Of a stretch of DNA of 64,000 nucleotides, positions 1 to 10,534 are shown piece by piece (position 1 is the stretch's first letter; every line of letters starts with the position of its first letter). Source of the stretch: Idiomarina baltica OS145 (GTDB lineage Bacteria; Pseudomonadota; Gammaproteobacteria; Enterobacterales; Alteromonadaceae); contig NZ_CH672407.1 of assembly GCF_000152885.1 (NCBI RefSeq), positions 64,411 to 128,410 on the forward strand. Reading direction: 5' to 3'. Below the pieces are notes generated by a model. The model was given only the letters and a program-made list of their open reading frames with translations. It was not told the DNA's origin and did no database searches. Position numbers and translations under genes: made by a program.

Positions 1-67
1 CGGCGAATTATAGAGATCCTATTCACACTTGCAAGCACTTTTTTGAAATTAATTCCCAACTGGTTAT

Positions 68-904
68 TTATTGCTCGTTCTGGTTATTGTTCGAGCTTTT
101 CCCCTGCTTTTCGTCCTTAAACTCGGCATCATCTTGCTCATTATCACCAACCACGTGTTCCAGCTTTAGTTTGTTTACGCTACGAATAGTTAATACCGGA
201 CCCGACAATGCATATAAGAAGAAAATACCGAACAGCACTAAAGAGGGCTGAGTTGCTACAATAACGAATGCCAACACAATCACTAAAATCACGACAAATG
301 AGACTTTTCCTTTCCAGTCGACATCTTTAAATGAATGGTAGCGGAAGTTTGTAACCATCAGTAAGCCGGCAACAATAGTAACAATTGCCGCAAAGCCGCC
401 TAAATCATTACCCGATATACCGTATTCAGTACCGACCCAAACCAGCCCCGATACAACAGCCGCGGCACTTGGGATTGCGAGCCCCTGAAAATAGCGTTTG
501 TCAGCACTACCTATATTAGTATTAAAGCGAGCTAACCGGAGTGCGCCGCCTGCCACGAAAATAAAAGCAGCGAGCCAACCCAATTTACCTAAGTCGGCCA
601 ATGCGTAGTTATACATGACTAACGCAGGTGCCATACCAAACGATACGATATCAGCCATGCTGTCATATTCAGCGCCGAAATCACTTTCAGTTTGAGTCAT
701 GCGTGCGACGCGACCATCTAATCCGTCAAAGATCATCGCAATGAAGATAGCCACGGCAGCTTCCACATAGCGCTCGTTCATAGAGGCAATGATCGCATAG
801 AAGCCCGAGAACAAACCTGCCGTAGTAAATAGATTAGGTAATAAATAAATACCACGTCGTTTCTGTGAGCTCTGGCTTTCTACCTTACCCGACTCGTTAG
901 CCAT
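68..904 (-). CDS. pssA: CDP-diacylglycerol--serine O-phosphatidyltransferase
   Basis: Makes phosphatidylserine from CDP-diacylglycerol and serine, the first step towards phosphatidylethanolamine, in the inner membrane. The CDP-alcohol phosphatidyltransferase motif DG-x2-AR-x8-G-x3-D-x3-D is complete at about residues 63-85, within a series of hydrophobic segments. The C-terminal tail of about 40 residues is charged and rich in Asn, Gln and Glu. The frame is open to 958, but I chose the ATG at 904 because AAGAGGA sits 9 bases upstream and the protein then starts MANESGK. This is the multi-membrane-segment pssA type, not the phospholipase-D-like type of E. coli (family knowledge). Confidence 0.9.
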   Translation of the reverse strand: MANESGKVESQSSQKRRGIYLLPNLFTTAGLFSGFYAIIASMNERYVEAAVAIFIAMIFDGLDGRVARMTQTESDFGAEYDSMADIVSFGMAPALVMYNYALADLGKLGWLAAFIFVAGGALRLARFNTNIGSADKRYFQGLAIPSAAAVVSGLVWVGTEYGISGNDLGGFAAIVTIVAGLLMVTNFRYHSFKDVDWKGKVSFVVILVIVLAFVIVATQPSLVLFGIFFLYALSGPVLTIRSVNKLKLEHVVGDNEQDDAEFKDEKQGKSSNNNQNEQ

Positions 905-1002
905 GTTTACTATTCCTCTTAAGTACGAAAAAAATTCAATCTTATTTGAGTTTAGCACAGCGCAATCAACGGTTAAAAATGCTTTAAAACACTATCAATA
1001 AA

Positions 1003-1027
1003 AAAGGAGGGGCTTCCCCCCTCCTTT
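1003..1027 (-). terminator. Rho-independent terminator after clpB
   Basis: A 10-bp perfect stem (AAAGGAGGGG / CCCCTCCTTT) with a 5-base loop is followed on the minus strand by TTTTTT. It lies 33 bases past the clpB stop codon. Confidence 0.85.
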
Positions 1028-1059
1028 ATGCATTAGACGATAGTTGATTAACTAACACG

Positions 1060-3630
1060 CTACTCAATAGCTAAACGATTATCTGCTACATCAACATGAA
1101 TCGTATCACCGGCTTTAAAATCTCCCGAAAGAATGCGCTGCGCTAACGGGTTTTCAAGTTCTTGTTGAATTGCACGTTTTAACGGGCGCGCACCAAACAC
1201 AGGGTCAAAACCTGCAGACGCGATGAAGTCTAGCGCTTCAACACTTAATTCGATGCTCATGTCTCGGTCTTCAAGTCGAGCATAAAGACGCTGCAATTGC
1301 GCTTCTGCAATCGAGCGAATTTCTTCTCGACCTAGCGGATGAAACACAACCGTCTCATCAACTCGGTTAAGAAACTCAGGTCGGAAGTGACCCGCTAAGA
1401 CGTCCATGACCATCGCTTTCATTTCATCATAGCTGTTATCAGACGCATGCGCTTGAATCAGATCGGACCCTAAGTTCGATGTCATAATGATCACCGTATT
1501 CTTAAAGTCCACCGTGCGACCTTGACCATCGGTCAGCCTTCCATCATCCAATACCTGTAGCAAGATATTGAATACGTCAGGGTGAGCTTTTTCGACCTCA
1601 TCGAGCAAAATAACAGAATAGGGTTTACGACGAACAGCTTCAGTGAGGTAGCCGCCCTCTTCATAACCGACATATCCTGGAGGAGCTCCCACTAACCGTG
1701 CCACCGAGTGCTTCTCCATAAACTCGGACATATCGATTCGAACCATCGCATCGTCGGTATCAAACATGAAGTTTGCTAACGCTTTGGACAACTCGGTTTT
1801 ACCCACACCTGTTGGTCCGAGGAATAAGAACGAGCCGATCGGACGGTTCGGATCCCCTAACCCTGCTCGAGAGCGACGAATAGCATTAGCGACCGCATCC
1901 ACCGCCTCATTTTGACCAACGACTCGCTTGTGTAATAACGACTCCATCTGTACCAGTTTTTCACGTTCACCCTCGAGCATTTTGCTCACAGGAATACCAG
2001 TCCAACGTGACAGAACGTCCGCGATTTCCTCATCCGTGACTCGGTTTTTCAACAAACTCATGTCTTGCATCTCGGCTTGCAGCGCTAAATCCAATTGTCG
2101 CTCTAGCTCAGGGATACGCCCGTATTGCAGTTCCGACATACGATTTAAGTCACCAGCGCGACGCGCAATATCCATCTCAGTACGCACTTGGTCAAGCTGC
2201 GATTTAATGTGCTGAGTGCCCTGGACCGCCGCCTTTTCTGAGTTCCAAACTTCTTCAAGCTCGCCGTACTTTTTCTCTAGTTCATCGAGCTCATCATGTA
2301 AGTGTTCAAGACGCTTTTTACTCGCATCATCCTTTTCCTTCTGCAACGCCTGACGTTCCAATTTTAATTGGATAATACGGCGCTCTAAGCGATCTAAGTC
2401 CTCTGGTTTAGAATCAATCTGCATTCGGATGCTAGATGCTGCTTCATCAATCAAGTCGATGGCTTTATCCGGCAGCTTTCGATCACTGATATAGCGATGC
2501 GATAACGAAGCAGCCGCAACAATCGCTGGGTCAGTAATTTCCACCGAGTGATGGATTTCGTAACGCTCTTTCAAACCACGCAAAATAGCAATCGTGTCTT
2601 CCACGGTGGGCTCATCAACCAACACTTTTTGAAAACGACGCTCAAGCGCGGCATCTTTTTCAATGTACTGACGATACTCATCAAGCGTGGTCGCCCCTAC
2701 ACAATGAAGTTCACCACGCGCCAGCGCAGGCTTGAGCATATTGCCAGCATCCATCGCGCCATCCGCTTTGCCAGCGCCCACCATCGTATGTAATTCATCA
2801 ATAAAGAGAATCACTCGACCCTCTTCCTTTGCCAGCTCGTTAAGCACAGCTTTGAGGCGCTCCTCAAATTCGCCGCGATATTTTGCACCTGCTAATAAGG
2901 CTCCCAGATCGAGCGATAAAACGCGCTTATTCTTGAGACCTTCTGGCACCTCTGCATTGATGATTCGTTGTGCCAGCCCCTCAACGATAGCTGTTTTTCC
3001 CACACCTGGATCACCAATCAGTACAGGATTATTCTTAGTTCGACGCTGCAATACTTGAATGGTACGTCGAATCTCTTCATCACGCCCAATCACAGGATCC
3101 AATTTGCCTTGCGCCGCTCGCTCAGTCAGATCAATCGTGTACTTATCAAGTGCTTGACGCTTTTCTTCGGCATTCGGGTCATCAACATTCTGTCCGTCGC
3201 GGATATCATTAATGGCCTTTTCCAAGGCGTCCTTCTTAATACCGAGCTTTTTAAACAACTCACCAAGCGGTCCTTTATCCTCAGTCGCTGCCAACAAAAA
3301 CAGTTCGGACGAAATATATGCATCTTTACGTTGCTGGGCATACTTATCGCAAAGGTTTAATAACTTTGCGGTGCCTTGCGAGAGTTGAACTTCTCCTTCT
3401 GCCCCTTGCACTTCCGGCATTTTGTCGAGCAGTTTGCCAAGCTCTGAGCGGAACTGACTGATATTAGCACCAATAATGGTAAACAGCGGACGAACCGAGC
3501 CGCCCTCTTGATCCATGAGTGCCTGCATCAAATGTGCGGGTTCGATAAATTGATGATCTCGACCGAGTGCTAATGATTGTGCATCAGCGATGGCCATTTG
3601 GAATTTAGTAGTGAATTTATCGTGTCTCAT
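1060..3630 (-). CDS. clpB: ATP-dependent disaggregase ClpB
   Basis: Hexameric AAA+ chaperone that pulls polypeptides out of aggregates together with DnaK. At 856 residues it is the usual length. In order: N-terminal Clp repeats (about 1-145), first AAA+ domain with Walker A GDPGVGKT, a coiled-coil middle domain (about 400-520, rich in Glu, Lys and Leu), and a second AAA+ domain with GPTGVGKT and a Clp C-terminal domain. There is no IGF/IGL ClpP-docking loop, as expected for ClpB rather than ClpA. A sigma-32 type promoter lies just upstream (3665-3692) and a strong terminator downstream. The order rluD-pgeF-clpB is the same as in E. coli. Confidence 0.97.
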   Translation of the reverse strand: MRHDKFTTKFQMAIADAQSLALGRDHQFIEPAHLMQALMDQEGGSVRPLFTIIGANISQFRSELGKLLDKMPEVQGAEGEVQLSQGTAKLLNLCDKYAQQRKDAYISSELFLLAATEDKGPLGELFKKLGIKKDALEKAINDIRDGQNVDDPNAEEKRQALDKYTIDLTERAAQGKLDPVIGRDEEIRRTIQVLQRRTKNNPVLIGDPGVGKTAIVEGLAQRIINAEVPEGLKNKRVLSLDLGALLAGAKYRGEFEERLKAVLNELAKEEGRVILFIDELHTMVGAGKADGAMDAGNMLKPALARGELHCVGATTLDEYRQYIEKDAALERRFQKVLVDEPTVEDTIAILRGLKERYEIHHSVEITDPAIVAAASLSHRYISDRKLPDKAIDLIDEAASSIRMQIDSKPEDLDRLERRIIQLKLERQALQKEKDDASKKRLEHLHDELDELEKKYGELEEVWNSEKAAVQGTQHIKSQLDQVRTEMDIARRAGDLNRMSELQYGRIPELERQLDLALQAEMQDMSLLKNRVTDEEIADVLSRWTGIPVSKMLEGEREKLVQMESLLHKRVVGQNEAVDAVANAIRRSRAGLGDPNRPIGSFLFLGPTGVGKTELSKALANFMFDTDDAMVRIDMSEFMEKHSVARLVGAPPGYVGYEEGGYLTEAVRRKPYSVILLDEVEKAHPDVFNILLQVLDDGRLTDGQGRTVDFKNTVIIMTSNLGSDLIQAHASDNSYDEMKAMVMDVLAGHFRPEFLNRVDETVVFHPLGREEIRSIAEAQLQRLYARLEDRDMSIELSVEALDFIASAGFDPVFGARPLKRAIQQELENPLAQRILSGDFKAGDTIHVDVADNRLAIE

Positions 3631-3664
3631 AATTACTTCCTGAGTTAACTTTCTCTTAAAGCAA

Positions 3665-3692
3665 ATATGGGTACTTTTTCGACACTTTCAAG
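3665..3692 (-). promoter_or_regulatory. sigma-32 (heat-shock) type promoter for clpB
   Basis: On the minus strand CTTGAAA is followed after 14 bases by CCCATAT. This matches the RpoH consensus CTTGAA-N13-17-CCCAT closely. The -10 end is 34 bases before the clpB start codon, in the short gap after pgeF. Confidence 0.8.
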
Positions 3693-3701
3693 TGATACAG
3701 A

Positions 3702-4403
3702 TCAACTTCGCCAGATTAAAGATGCCATCCTGGCAGGCTCTTGGGCTCGACGCCAAGAATACCAAGCGTCGCTTTCACGATAAGTGCAGCGATTACTCAG
3801 TGTAACGTCAGATATACCCAGATTATTGAGCTGCTGCGTTGCGAGCCCTGATAAGTCGGCGAGCCATTTGCCGTCACCGTCTGGAATAAAATAGATATCC
3901 GCATTGATGTTGCGGCGGATAAATGCTGTGCGGACTTCGCTTCCCACTTGAAACATCGGCTGAGAAATTGCAGGACCAATCCACACGCTTAATTGATCTG
4001 CCTTAACCTTCATTGCAGTTACTGTATTTTTAATTATCCCTTCAACTAAACCGCGCCAGCCTGCATGAACCGCAGCAATGCGATCACCATCCCGCGTGCA
4101 CATTAATATAGGTAAACAATCAGCAGTCAATACCGCACACACACTCGGTTGATCAGACCAAACAGCATCGCAGGGTTCGCTAAGCGCACCGACATGAGAT
4201 ACCTTTGTTGTGTGCTGCTGTTGCAACCAGCGCACGTGAAAAGGCAAGTTAAGTTCTCGTCGAAGCTGCTCGCGTCGGAGTATTACAGCGGCAGGGTCAT
4301 CACCCACATGGGCAGCGAGGTTACCCACTGTACGTGTGGTAACCGCCGCTGAAATACCTGAGGGTAAAACCCAATCAGGCGTCAGAATGCGCTTCAAGGT
4401 CAT
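3702..4403 (-). CDS. pgeF: peptidoglycan editing factor / purine nucleoside phosphorylase, laccase-domain family (YfiH)
   Basis: Member of the YfiH/PgeF multicopper-oxidase-like family. E. coli PgeF keeps wrong amino acids out of peptidoglycan precursors, and relatives have purine nucleoside phosphorylase or deaminase activity (family knowledge). The three catalytic metal ligands are visible: His in QQQHTTKV, Cys in LTADCLPIL and His in AAVHAGWRG. Length 233 is typical. Its start overlaps the end of rluD by 29 bases, so the two are probably translationally coupled. The clpB heat-shock promoter follows its stop. Confidence 0.9.
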   Translation of the reverse strand: MTLKRILTPDWVLPSGISAAVTTRTVGNLAAHVGDDPAAVILRREQLRRELNLPFHVRWLQQQHTTKVSHVGALSEPCDAVWSDQPSVCAVLTADCLPILMCTRDGDRIAAVHAGWRGLVEGIIKNTVTAMKVKADQLSVWIGPAISQPMFQVGSEVRTAFIRRNINADIYFIPDGDGKWLADLSGLATQQLNNLGISDVTLSNRCTYRESDAWYSWRRAQEPARMASLIWRS

Positions 4404-5343
4404 CTTTCATGCTTTGAATGAGTGCTACAAAGTCGTCAGGACGTGGGGCTTCAAAACTCATCCAGTCACCGGTTATAGGGTGGTGAAGCGATAGTTTTGC
4501 TGCATGCAATGCCTGTCGACTAAAGCCACGTAGCGATGCCAAAAACTCGTCGCTCGCCTGTTTAGGTGGACGCGGACGCCCGCCATACGTTAAATCGCCA
4601 ACTAACGGGTGACGAATGTGCGCCATATGAACGCGAATCTGGTGTGTACGACCACTTTCTAGTCTCAGGCGGAGTAACGTATGCGCTCGAAACCGCTCCA
4701 CAACTCGATAGTGAGTGACTGCAGGCTTACCTGAACTAACAACCGCCATATGCGTCCGTTTGGTGGGATGTCGACCGATAGGTTCATCAACCATCCCACC
4801 CGCGGTCATTACCCCGTTACACACAGCTTCATATTCACGGGTAATTTCACGCTTTTGCATCATATCAACCAACTGAGTCTGAGCTGGAATATTACGCGCC
4901 ACCACCATTAAACCTGTGGTGTCCTTATCCAAGCGATGAATAATGCCTGCCCGCGGAACATGATCGATATCAGGGTCGTAATGCAATAGGCCGTTTAACA
5001 GAGTGCCGTCAGGGGCTCCGGCTCCTGGATGAACCACCAAACCGGCTGGCTTATTGATAATTAAGATGTCTTCATCCTCATAAACAATATCAAGCTCAAT
5101 CGGCTGTGCTTGGTAACGCTCCTCGCGCTCAAGTTCAGCATCGATAGCAACCAACGCGCCGAACTCTAGTTTTTCGCGCGGCTTTTCAATAACCTGAGCA
5201 TCGACAGAGACTTTACCCTCTGTGATCCACTTTTTCATGCGCGAACGAGAATAGTCTGGGAACAACTCAGCCAATATCTGGTCTAAACGCTTCCCCGCGA
5301 GGGATTCAGGCACGATGGCCTCTAGTTGAATAGTTTCATTCAT
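4375..5343 (-). CDS. rluD: 23S rRNA pseudouridine synthase D
   Basis: Makes pseudouridine at positions 1911, 1915 and 1917 of helix 69 of 23S rRNA (E. coli numbering). An S4-like RNA-binding domain covers about residues 15-75. The catalytic domain follows, with the HRLDKDTTG motif placing the active-site Asp at residue 139, the same number as in E. coli. The 322-residue length is normal. Divergent from bamD, as in enterics, with a shared 146-bp intergenic region that holds a palindrome. Confidence 0.94.
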   Translation of the reverse strand: MNETIQLEAIVPESLAGKRLDQILAELFPDYSRSRMKKWITEGKVSVDAQVIEKPREKLEFGALVAIDAELEREERYQAQPIELDIVYEDEDILIINKPAGLVVHPGAGAPDGTLLNGLLHYDPDIDHVPRAGIIHRLDKDTTGLMVVARNIPAQTQLVDMMQKREITREYEAVCNGVMTAGGMVDEPIGRHPTKRTHMAVVSSGKPAVTHYRVVERFRAHTLLRLRLESGRTHQIRVHMAHIRHPLVGDLTYGGRPRPPKQASDEFLASLRGFSRQALHAAKLSLHHPITGDWMSFEAPRPDDFVALIQSMKDDLEAHSDA

Positions 5344-5409
5344 AAATTTTTTTCGACTGTCAAAGAGTATTGTGCTGGGTTAGAATGCGGATTATCTATT
5401 AATTATGAT

Positions 5410-5427
5410 AGTGTAACTTGTTACACT
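5410..5427. promoter_or_regulatory. perfect 8+2+8 palindrome between rluD and bamD
   Basis: AGTGTAAC-TT-GTTACACT is a perfect inverted repeat in the divergent promoter region, the shape of a dimeric-regulator operator. I do not recognise the regulator. It resembles TyrR or HexR boxes only loosely. Confidence 0.45.
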
Positions 5428-5489
5428 GAACTTTGCACAGGCAAAACACCGCTTATCTAAGTGACTGACTCTAAAAAACCTGAGGTGTT

Positions 5490-6248
5490 ATGAAACGTCG
5501 TATCCTAATTTTAACTGCCGCAGTCGGATTAAGTCTGGCAGGGTGCTCGTCAACAGATGACCAGCAAAGCGAGCTCAAGTACACACAAGTTGAGCTCATG
5601 TATGAATCAGCGCAAGATCAAATGTCCTTAGGGAACTTTACCCAGGCAGAGGAAGAACTTTCGAATATTAATTCGCGTTACCCCTTTGGTCCCTTCGCTC
5701 ATCAAGTCCAATTGGACCTGATTTATCTAAATTATAAGCTTGATAATACTGAAAAGGCGCTTGCTGCCATTGACCGTTTTATAAGCTTAAACCCGAATCA
5801 TAAGGACGTTGATTACGCGTTATACATGCGCGGTCTGACGAATCAACGAGCCGAATATAATGCCATTCATGAACTGGCGGGCGTAGATCGTTCTGACCGT
5901 GACTCCACCATGGCAAAAGAAGCTTTTAAAGACTTTGCCGAACTGCTACGCAAGTATCCTGAAAGCAAATATGCAGCAGATGCTAAAAAGCGTATGATCG
6001 CGATAAAAAGTCGTCTGGCTAAAAAAGAACTGGCAGTGGCCCAGTACTATATGAAGCGTCAAGCCTATCTCGCAGCAGCTAACCGTGGTCGTTATGTGGT
6101 AGAAAACTTCGAGAATACGCCAGAGGTGGAGAGTGCCTTGGCGATGATGGTTGAGTGTTACGACCAACTCGAATTAGAAGAACTTAAGCAAGACACGCTT
6201 AAGGTACTCAGAAGTAACTTCCCTAATAATGAGTTAGTCAACAACTAA
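5490..6248 (+). CDS. bamD: outer membrane protein assembly factor BamD (lipoprotein)
   Basis: Essential lipoprotein of the BAM complex, which inserts beta-barrel proteins into the outer membrane. It has a lipoprotein signal with lipobox LAGC (Cys19), followed by TPR-like helices across the remaining 230 residues. Length 252 fits the family (E. coli 245). The start has GAGG upstream. Convergent with glnB, with a shared terminator hairpin. Confidence 0.94.
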   Translation: MKRRILILTAAVGLSLAGCSSTDDQQSELKYTQVELMYESAQDQMSLGNFTQAEEELSNINSRYPFGPFAHQVQLDLIYLNYKLDNTEKALAAIDRFISLNPNHKDVDYALYMRGLTNQRAEYNAIHELAGVDRSDRDSTMAKEAFKDFAELLRKYPESKYAADAKKRMIAIKSRLAKKELAVAQYYMKRQAYLAAANRGRYVVENFENTPEVESALAMMVECYDQLELEELKQDTLKVLRSNFPNNELVNN

Positions 6249-6250
6249 TC

Positions 6251-6614
<364 letters not shown>

Positions 6615-8252
6615 CTAATTTTGGCGTTCTAATTCAAAACGGTAATGACTAGTTATCGGATAACGTCGATCACGACCAAAGTTTCGTGCCGTAATTTTAG
6701 GTCCAACAGCCGCCTGCCGGCGTTTATATTCATTTATATCAACCAACTTTAATGCTCTGCGGACATCCGCTTCGTTAAAGCCCGCTGCAATAATGTCCAC
6801 CACAGACCAGTCCTGCTCTACGTAGAGCGAAAGAATACGATCTAGGTCACCATAATCGGGCAACGAATCACTATCGACTTGATCCGGCGCCAGCTCCGCA
6901 GAAGGTGGGCGCTCGATAACTCGCTCTGGTATACAGGCAGATCGCGTGTTTCTGTAAGCTGCAAGTTGGTAAACTAACGTTTTTGGCACATCTTTAATAG
7001 GTGCAAACCCACCACACATATCACCGTACAGCGTTGCATAGCCTACTGCAACTTCACTCTTATTGCCCGTAGTAAGCACTAGCGCGCCGGATTTATTCGA
7101 CAACGCCATGAGCAAAACACCACGACAACGTGACTGTAAATTCTCTTCGGTCGTATCTGTCGATGTCCCAGCAAAGAACGGATCGAGTTGCTTCATAAAC
7201 GCATCAAACATCGGTTCAATCGGAACAACATCATACTTCACGTTAAGCGTTTCCGCCTGTTGTTCAGCATCCTCTAGACTCATATTTGACGTATACTTGA
7301 ACGGCATCATGACGGCTTGAACACGCTCAGAGCCCAGTGCATCTGATGCAATCGCTAAGGTGAGTGCCGAATCGATACCTCCCGATAGCCCGAGTAATAC
7401 ATTCTTAAAGCCATTCTTATTGACATAGTCTCGCACCGAGAGTACCAGCGCATCATATACATGAGCCAAGCGCAAATCACTATCTTCGCCGGCATACGGA
7501 GGAAAAGCCTCACACGTCAGTGACTCAGTGGTTAACTTAAGTGTTGCGAGCGTTGTCTGGCAGTGAGGAAGTTCTGCGACTAACTCGCCCTGCTTATCCA
7601 ATACCAGCGAATGACCATCAAAAATCAGTTCATCTTGACCACCACAGTTATTCAAATAAGCAATGGGGAACCCGTGCTCAGCCACTCGTTGCTTCAAAAC
7701 GGATAGTCGTTGATCGTGTTTATCGATTTCGTAGGGAGAAGCATTAACAGACAATACGAGATCAAGTTGATCATCCGCCAGGCGAGCCAAAGGCTCAGGA
7801 TGCCATAAATCTTCACAAATCATCAGCCCGATGCGATATCCCTGCCATTCAAACACTTGTCCCTCATCACCAGGAACAAAATAACGCTGTTCATCAAACA
7901 CACCAGTATTTGGTAAACGTTGTTTTTTATAGCGCAGTAAACATTCACCCCGATGAAGCACTGATATAACGTTAAACAGCTGCTCGCCGACTTTGCTGGG
8001 ATGTCCAACAATTACAACACAATCCGAAGCAGCCGCACTGATCTGCTCGACCGCATTATCAACAGCTTCTTGATGATCAGTTCGTAACAATAGGTCTTCA
8101 GGTGGATAACCTGTAATAGCTAACTCTGGAAAGACAATAATATCATGATCGCGGCTCTGCTCAGCGACCGTTTTAAGTATCAGGCTTGTGTTGTTATGAA
8201 GCGCACCGACAGTAAAATCTAATTGTGCCATGCACAATGACAGCTCAGACAT
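6615..8252 (-). CDS. nadE: glutamine-dependent NAD+ synthetase
   Basis: Converts deamido-NAD+ to NAD+ using glutamine nitrogen. The N-terminal nitrilase-type amidase domain (about 1-260) shows Glu in FPELAITGYP, Lys in RYKKQRLPN and Cys in MICEDLWHPE. The C-terminal synthetase domain shows the PP-loop GLSGGIDSAL. The 545-residue length fits the two-domain bacterial type, unlike the short ammonia-dependent NadE. First gene of a two-gene unit with glnB. Confidence 0.94.
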   Translation of the reverse strand: MSELSLCMAQLDFTVGALHNNTSLILKTVAEQSRDHDIIVFPELAITGYPPEDLLLRTDHQEAVDNAVEQISAAASDCVVIVGHPSKVGEQLFNVISVLHRGECLLRYKKQRLPNTGVFDEQRYFVPGDEGQVFEWQGYRIGLMICEDLWHPEPLARLADDQLDLVLSVNASPYEIDKHDQRLSVLKQRVAEHGFPIAYLNNCGGQDELIFDGHSLVLDKQGELVAELPHCQTTLATLKLTTESLTCEAFPPYAGEDSDLRLAHVYDALVLSVRDYVNKNGFKNVLLGLSGGIDSALTLAIASDALGSERVQAVMMPFKYTSNMSLEDAEQQAETLNVKYDVVPIEPMFDAFMKQLDPFFAGTSTDTTEENLQSRCRGVLLMALSNKSGALVLTTGNKSEVAVGYATLYGDMCGGFAPIKDVPKTLVYQLAAYRNTRSACIPERVIERPPSAELAPDQVDSDSLPDYGDLDRILSLYVEQDWSVVDIIAAGFNEADVRRALKLVDINEYKRRQAAVGPKITARNFGRDRRYPITSHYRFELERQN

Positions 8253-8336
8253 AGTGTTTGATCCAGCGTTACAGGACTAAAAATACAGGGGGCGAATAGT
8301 ATAGTAGCGACGAAATTTTGGCAAATTAACGCCGTC

Positions 8337-9464
8337 CTAGTGACGTAAATCTTCAGGTATTGGCTCGTCAGTATTCGGCTTTTTAGGTCGCTTAGCTTTA
8401 CCTTGTTTGAACATTTTAAGTTGATAAACATAAGCAAGCACCTGAGCTACGGCAACAAACAATCCACGAGGAATCTCAGTTTCTAACTCAGTGGTATGAT
8501 AAATTGACCGAGCTAGCGCAGGCGAGGCCACCAACGGCACGTCGTACTCTAGAGCAATTTCACGAATCTTAGCCGCTGTTTCGTCGGTCCCTTTGGCTAA
8601 GAGGATAGGAGCCTGATTTCCACTCTCTTCGTATTTTATAGCCACCGCAAAATGTGTCGGGTTGGTAACTACAACATCTGCTTTAGGAACCTCTTGCATC
8701 ATCCTACGGTTCGCCATTTCCATCTGTAAGCGGCGAATACGACCTTTTACCTCAGGACTACCTTCTGAGTCTTTATGCTCGTCTTTGATCTCCTGCTTGG
8801 TCATACGTAAATCTTTATTGTGCTTCCAAAGTTGAAAAGGCGCATCGATGACAACAATTAAAAACATCGAGCAACAAATCAGTAGAAACATCCACATCAA
8901 GATATCGAGCGCATTTTCAATCATGCTCGGCATCTGACCCATTGAGATCTGTAAAATGTTATCGAACTGCCAGCTCAACAGTAAAAAGGCACTGATCGCC
9001 ACCACCCCGAACTTAGCGATTCCTTTTACTAACTCGACCAAGGCTTGGGTACCAAACATTCGCTTGAAACCATTCATGGGGTTCATACGCGAGAATTTAG
9101 GTGCCATTGCTTTCCAAGAAAAATTGATACCACCTAGCCAACTATTACCCAGAAATGTAAAAAGGGTAATAAAGGCAAATATAATGATAACCGGCCAAAT
9201 GATGTGCTCAAACCCTACAGCAAGCGCCTTATAGATTTGCGAAGTATCAAAAGCTTGTCGTCTTTCAAGCGTAAACAAGTCACGGAATAGCCCTCTCACG
9301 CCAGCGTAGAGCGACTCGCCAAACCAAAAGAACGCGACGGCAGCACTGACTAACACAAAGGCAGTTCCCATCTCCTTTGAACGCGCTATTTGGCCTTTCT
9401 CTCGGGCCTCTCGTTTGCGTTTCTCGGTGGGTTCCTCTGTGCGTTCTTGATCAGTTTCAGCCAT
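8337..9464 (-). CDS. flhB: flagellar type III export switch protein FlhB
   Basis: Inner-membrane export component that switches substrate class from rod/hook to filament. It has a charged N-terminus, four hydrophobic segments (about 35-210), and a cytoplasmic domain with the autocleavage motif NPTH in VVTNPTHFAVA. Length 375 is normal. Last gene of the leftward flagellar cluster, 8 bases after fliR. Confidence 0.96.
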   Translation of the reverse strand: MAETDQERTEEPTEKRKREAREKGQIARSKEMGTAFVLVSAAVAFFWFGESLYAGVRGLFRDLFTLERRQAFDTSQIYKALAVGFEHIIWPVIIIFAFITLFTFLGNSWLGGINFSWKAMAPKFSRMNPMNGFKRMFGTQALVELVKGIAKFGVVAISAFLLLSWQFDNILQISMGQMPSMIENALDILMWMFLLICCSMFLIVVIDAPFQLWKHNKDLRMTKQEIKDEHKDSEGSPEVKGRIRRLQMEMANRRMMQEVPKADVVVTNPTHFAVAIKYEESGNQAPILLAKGTDETAAKIREIALEYDVPLVASPALARSIYHTTELETEIPRGLFVAVAQVLAYVYQLKMFKQGKAKRPKKPNTDEPIPEDLRH

Positions 9465-9472
9465 TCATCACC

Positions 9473-10255
9473 TCAGCATCGACTACCAATAACCGTACAC
9501 ATGACACTCACCGCTTCTTGCCATTGATTTTCAAAGTGGAAGATAAAGCCCCCTAAAGTCAGCCATAAAACGATCAATCCACTCACCATGGTAATCGGGA
9601 AACCAATCGCAAAAATGTTTAGCTGCGGCGCTGCACGAGTCATTACACCAAACGACAAATTAATTAGTAGCAAGGCAATAATACCCGATAACATTGCTGT
9701 AAGTGCTGCCGAAAACATTGAACTTCCCCAGTCGGCAATCATTCGAAATGCATCGGCATTCAAACCAGTCATCGCCACGGGTACAGAATCGAAACTCGCA
9801 ACGACCATTTGAATCATTAATAGATGACCGTCAAGCGCGAGAAATATCAAACTCGCCAACATCAAAAAGAACTGCGCTATCACTGGAACTTGTTGGCCAT
9901 TAGTCGGATCGACCATTGAAGCAAAGCCCAAACCAATTTGCATTGCAATGATTTGCCCACCCAATACAAACGTCTGTAAGAAAAGCAATGAGAGCAAGCC
10001 CAACGCAACCCCAATGACAATCTGTTGCGCCGTCACCAGCATACCGCCCACTGTAAATATCTCGACGCCCGGATTCACATCTGGTAATGCGGGTGATATT
10101 GCAAATGTAATTGCTAAGGAAAGTAAGACCTTAATTCTTGAATTAACTAAGGTACCGGAAAACAACGCCATACTCATTAGCATTGAGGATACACGTGTCA
10201 GCGGCCACAAATGTTGCTGTAGCCACTCCATCAACACCTGCGTAACGAGATCCAT
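9473..10255 (-). CDS. fliR: flagellar export gate protein FliR
   Basis: Membrane component of the flagellar export gate, with FliP and FliQ. Almost the whole 260-residue chain is hydrophobic, with about six segments and the family pattern GLGFASMVDPTNGQQVPV in the middle. It starts 1 base after the fliQ stop, which suggests tight translational coupling. Confidence 0.95.
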   Translation of the reverse strand: MDLVTQVLMEWLQQHLWPLTRVSSMLMSMALFSGTLVNSRIKVLLSLAITFAISPALPDVNPGVEIFTVGGMLVTAQQIVIGVALGLLSLLFLQTFVLGGQIIAMQIGLGFASMVDPTNGQQVPVIAQFFLMLASLIFLALDGHLLMIQMVVASFDSVPVAMTGLNADAFRMIADWGSSMFSAALTAMLSGIIALLLINLSFGVMTRAAPQLNIFAIGFPITMVSGLIVLWLTLGGFIFHFENQWQEAVSVMCTVIGSRC

Positions 10256-10256
10256 G

Positions 10257-10526
10257 CTAGCCGACCACTTGCGGTATGCGGTTATACATTTCTATAGTGA
10301 AGTCCATTAGCAGGCCAACAATAAAATGCCCACCGAGTCCGATAACAGCCAGTGTGACCAATAAACGCGGCAAAAAGCTAAGGGTTTGCTCATTAATTGA
10401 GGTTGCAGCTTGGAAAACCGCAACCATCAGACCGACCAGCAAGCTCGGCACGATGATAAAAGCCACTATAATAACAATGACTTTGAGCGCCTCTTGAAAC
10501 ACATCGAGAAAGACTTCGGGGGACAT
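10257..10526 (-). CDS. fliQ: flagellar export gate protein FliQ
   Basis: Small two-helix membrane subunit of the FliPQR gate. The frame is open to 10580, but the ATG at 10526 gives the canonical 89 residues beginning MSPEVFLDVFQ. It has AGGAGG four bases upstream, overlapping the fliP stop region. Two hydrophobic segments lie at about residues 15-40 and 52-75. Confidence 0.95.
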   Translation of the reverse strand: MSPEVFLDVFQEALKVIVIIVAFIIVPSLLVGLMVAVFQAATSINEQTLSFLPRLLVTLAVIGLGGHFIVGLLMDFTIEMYNRIPQVVG

Positions 10527-10534
10527 CTCGCCTC

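Noticed and set aside
1928-3360. Several plus-strand open frames opposite clpB
   Set aside because: They are antisense shadows of a strongly conserved gene and show no family pattern or ribosome site.
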